A DNA stretch of 43,022 nucleotides from Corynebacterium yonathiae (GTDB taxonomy: Bacteria > Actinomycetota > Actinomycetes > Mycobacteriales > Mycobacteriaceae), in assembly GCF_022288805.1 (NCBI RefSeq), contig NZ_JAKOPM010000018.1:1-43022 (forward strand). Direction: 5' to 3'. Both the position numbers and the translations under genes were made by a program. Position 1 is the first letter of the stretch, and each line of letters starts with the position of its first letter. Shown piece by piece: positions 43,014 through 43,022 of the stretch. The notes beneath the pieces are model-generated. The model saw nothing but the letters and a program-made list of their open reading frames with translations. It was not told the origin of the DNA and made no database searches.

Positions 43014-43022
43014 GAGAGCACG

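Overview
The window is a dense, mostly housekeeping stretch of a Corynebacterium chromosome. Protein content (ThrE, IpsA-type LacI regulator, PhoS/PhoR, pyruvate:quinone oxidoreductase, NucH, CarD), high GC and gene order all agree. As far as I remember it, the order purL-purQ-purS / nucH / ptrB-purC-purB-purD / phoS-phoR / pqo / MFS-tetR / thrE / otsA-otsB / ipsA / zinc ABC transporter is that of C. glutamicum. A secreted LIP-family lipase remnant at the right end hints at a lipophilic skin species (accolens/tuberculostearicum group); that is inference.

Layout. 61-5098 (minus): a secreted histidine-acid phosphatase, then purL, purQ and purS. 5332-8097 (plus): the large secreted and anchored nuclease NucH. 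8310-15000 (minus): a DUF2334 protein, oligopeptidase B, purC, purB and purD. 15036-19617: a HIT protein, the phosphate-type two-component pair phoS/phoR, and pqo. 19790-23809: an MFS exporter with its TetR regulator, tRNA-Thr(TGT) and the threonine/serine exporter thrE. 23896-27025: a lysine-repeat histone-H1-like protein, otsA, a lipoprotein and otsB (trehalose synthesis). 27040-30776: ipsA, divergent from a zinc-type ABC transporter. 30788-36900: an esterase, an HNH protein, rlmB, cysS, ispF, ispD and carD. 37102-42892: a lipoprotein, radA, a membrane-anchored protein, carbonic anhydrase, mutY, a tiny DUF4236 protein and a lipase gene with two in-frame amber codons.

Functional themes. Five purine steps (PurS/Q/L, PurC, PurB, PurD) surround two secreted phosphate-releasing enzymes (phosphatase, nuclease) and lie near the predicted PhoS/PhoR system, which suggests phosphate and nucleotide economy. 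OtsA and OtsB make trehalose, IpsA is expected to sense inositol, and the ABC transporter probably imports zinc. CarD, IspD/F, CysS, RlmB, RadA and MutY are core information-processing and isoprenoid functions.

The most consistent non-coding signal is a TANNNT-like hexamer 6-8 bases before the start codon of many first genes. This is the signature of leaderless mRNAs, and it fixes several starts. The most unusual items are a 54-bp perfect palindrome between purC and purB, a 35-bp bidirectional promoter between purD and the HIT gene, a 14-bp inverted repeat behind nucH, and the lipase interrupted only by two TAG codons. I saw no CRISPR array, prophage, complete insertion sequence or clearly new multi-gene system.
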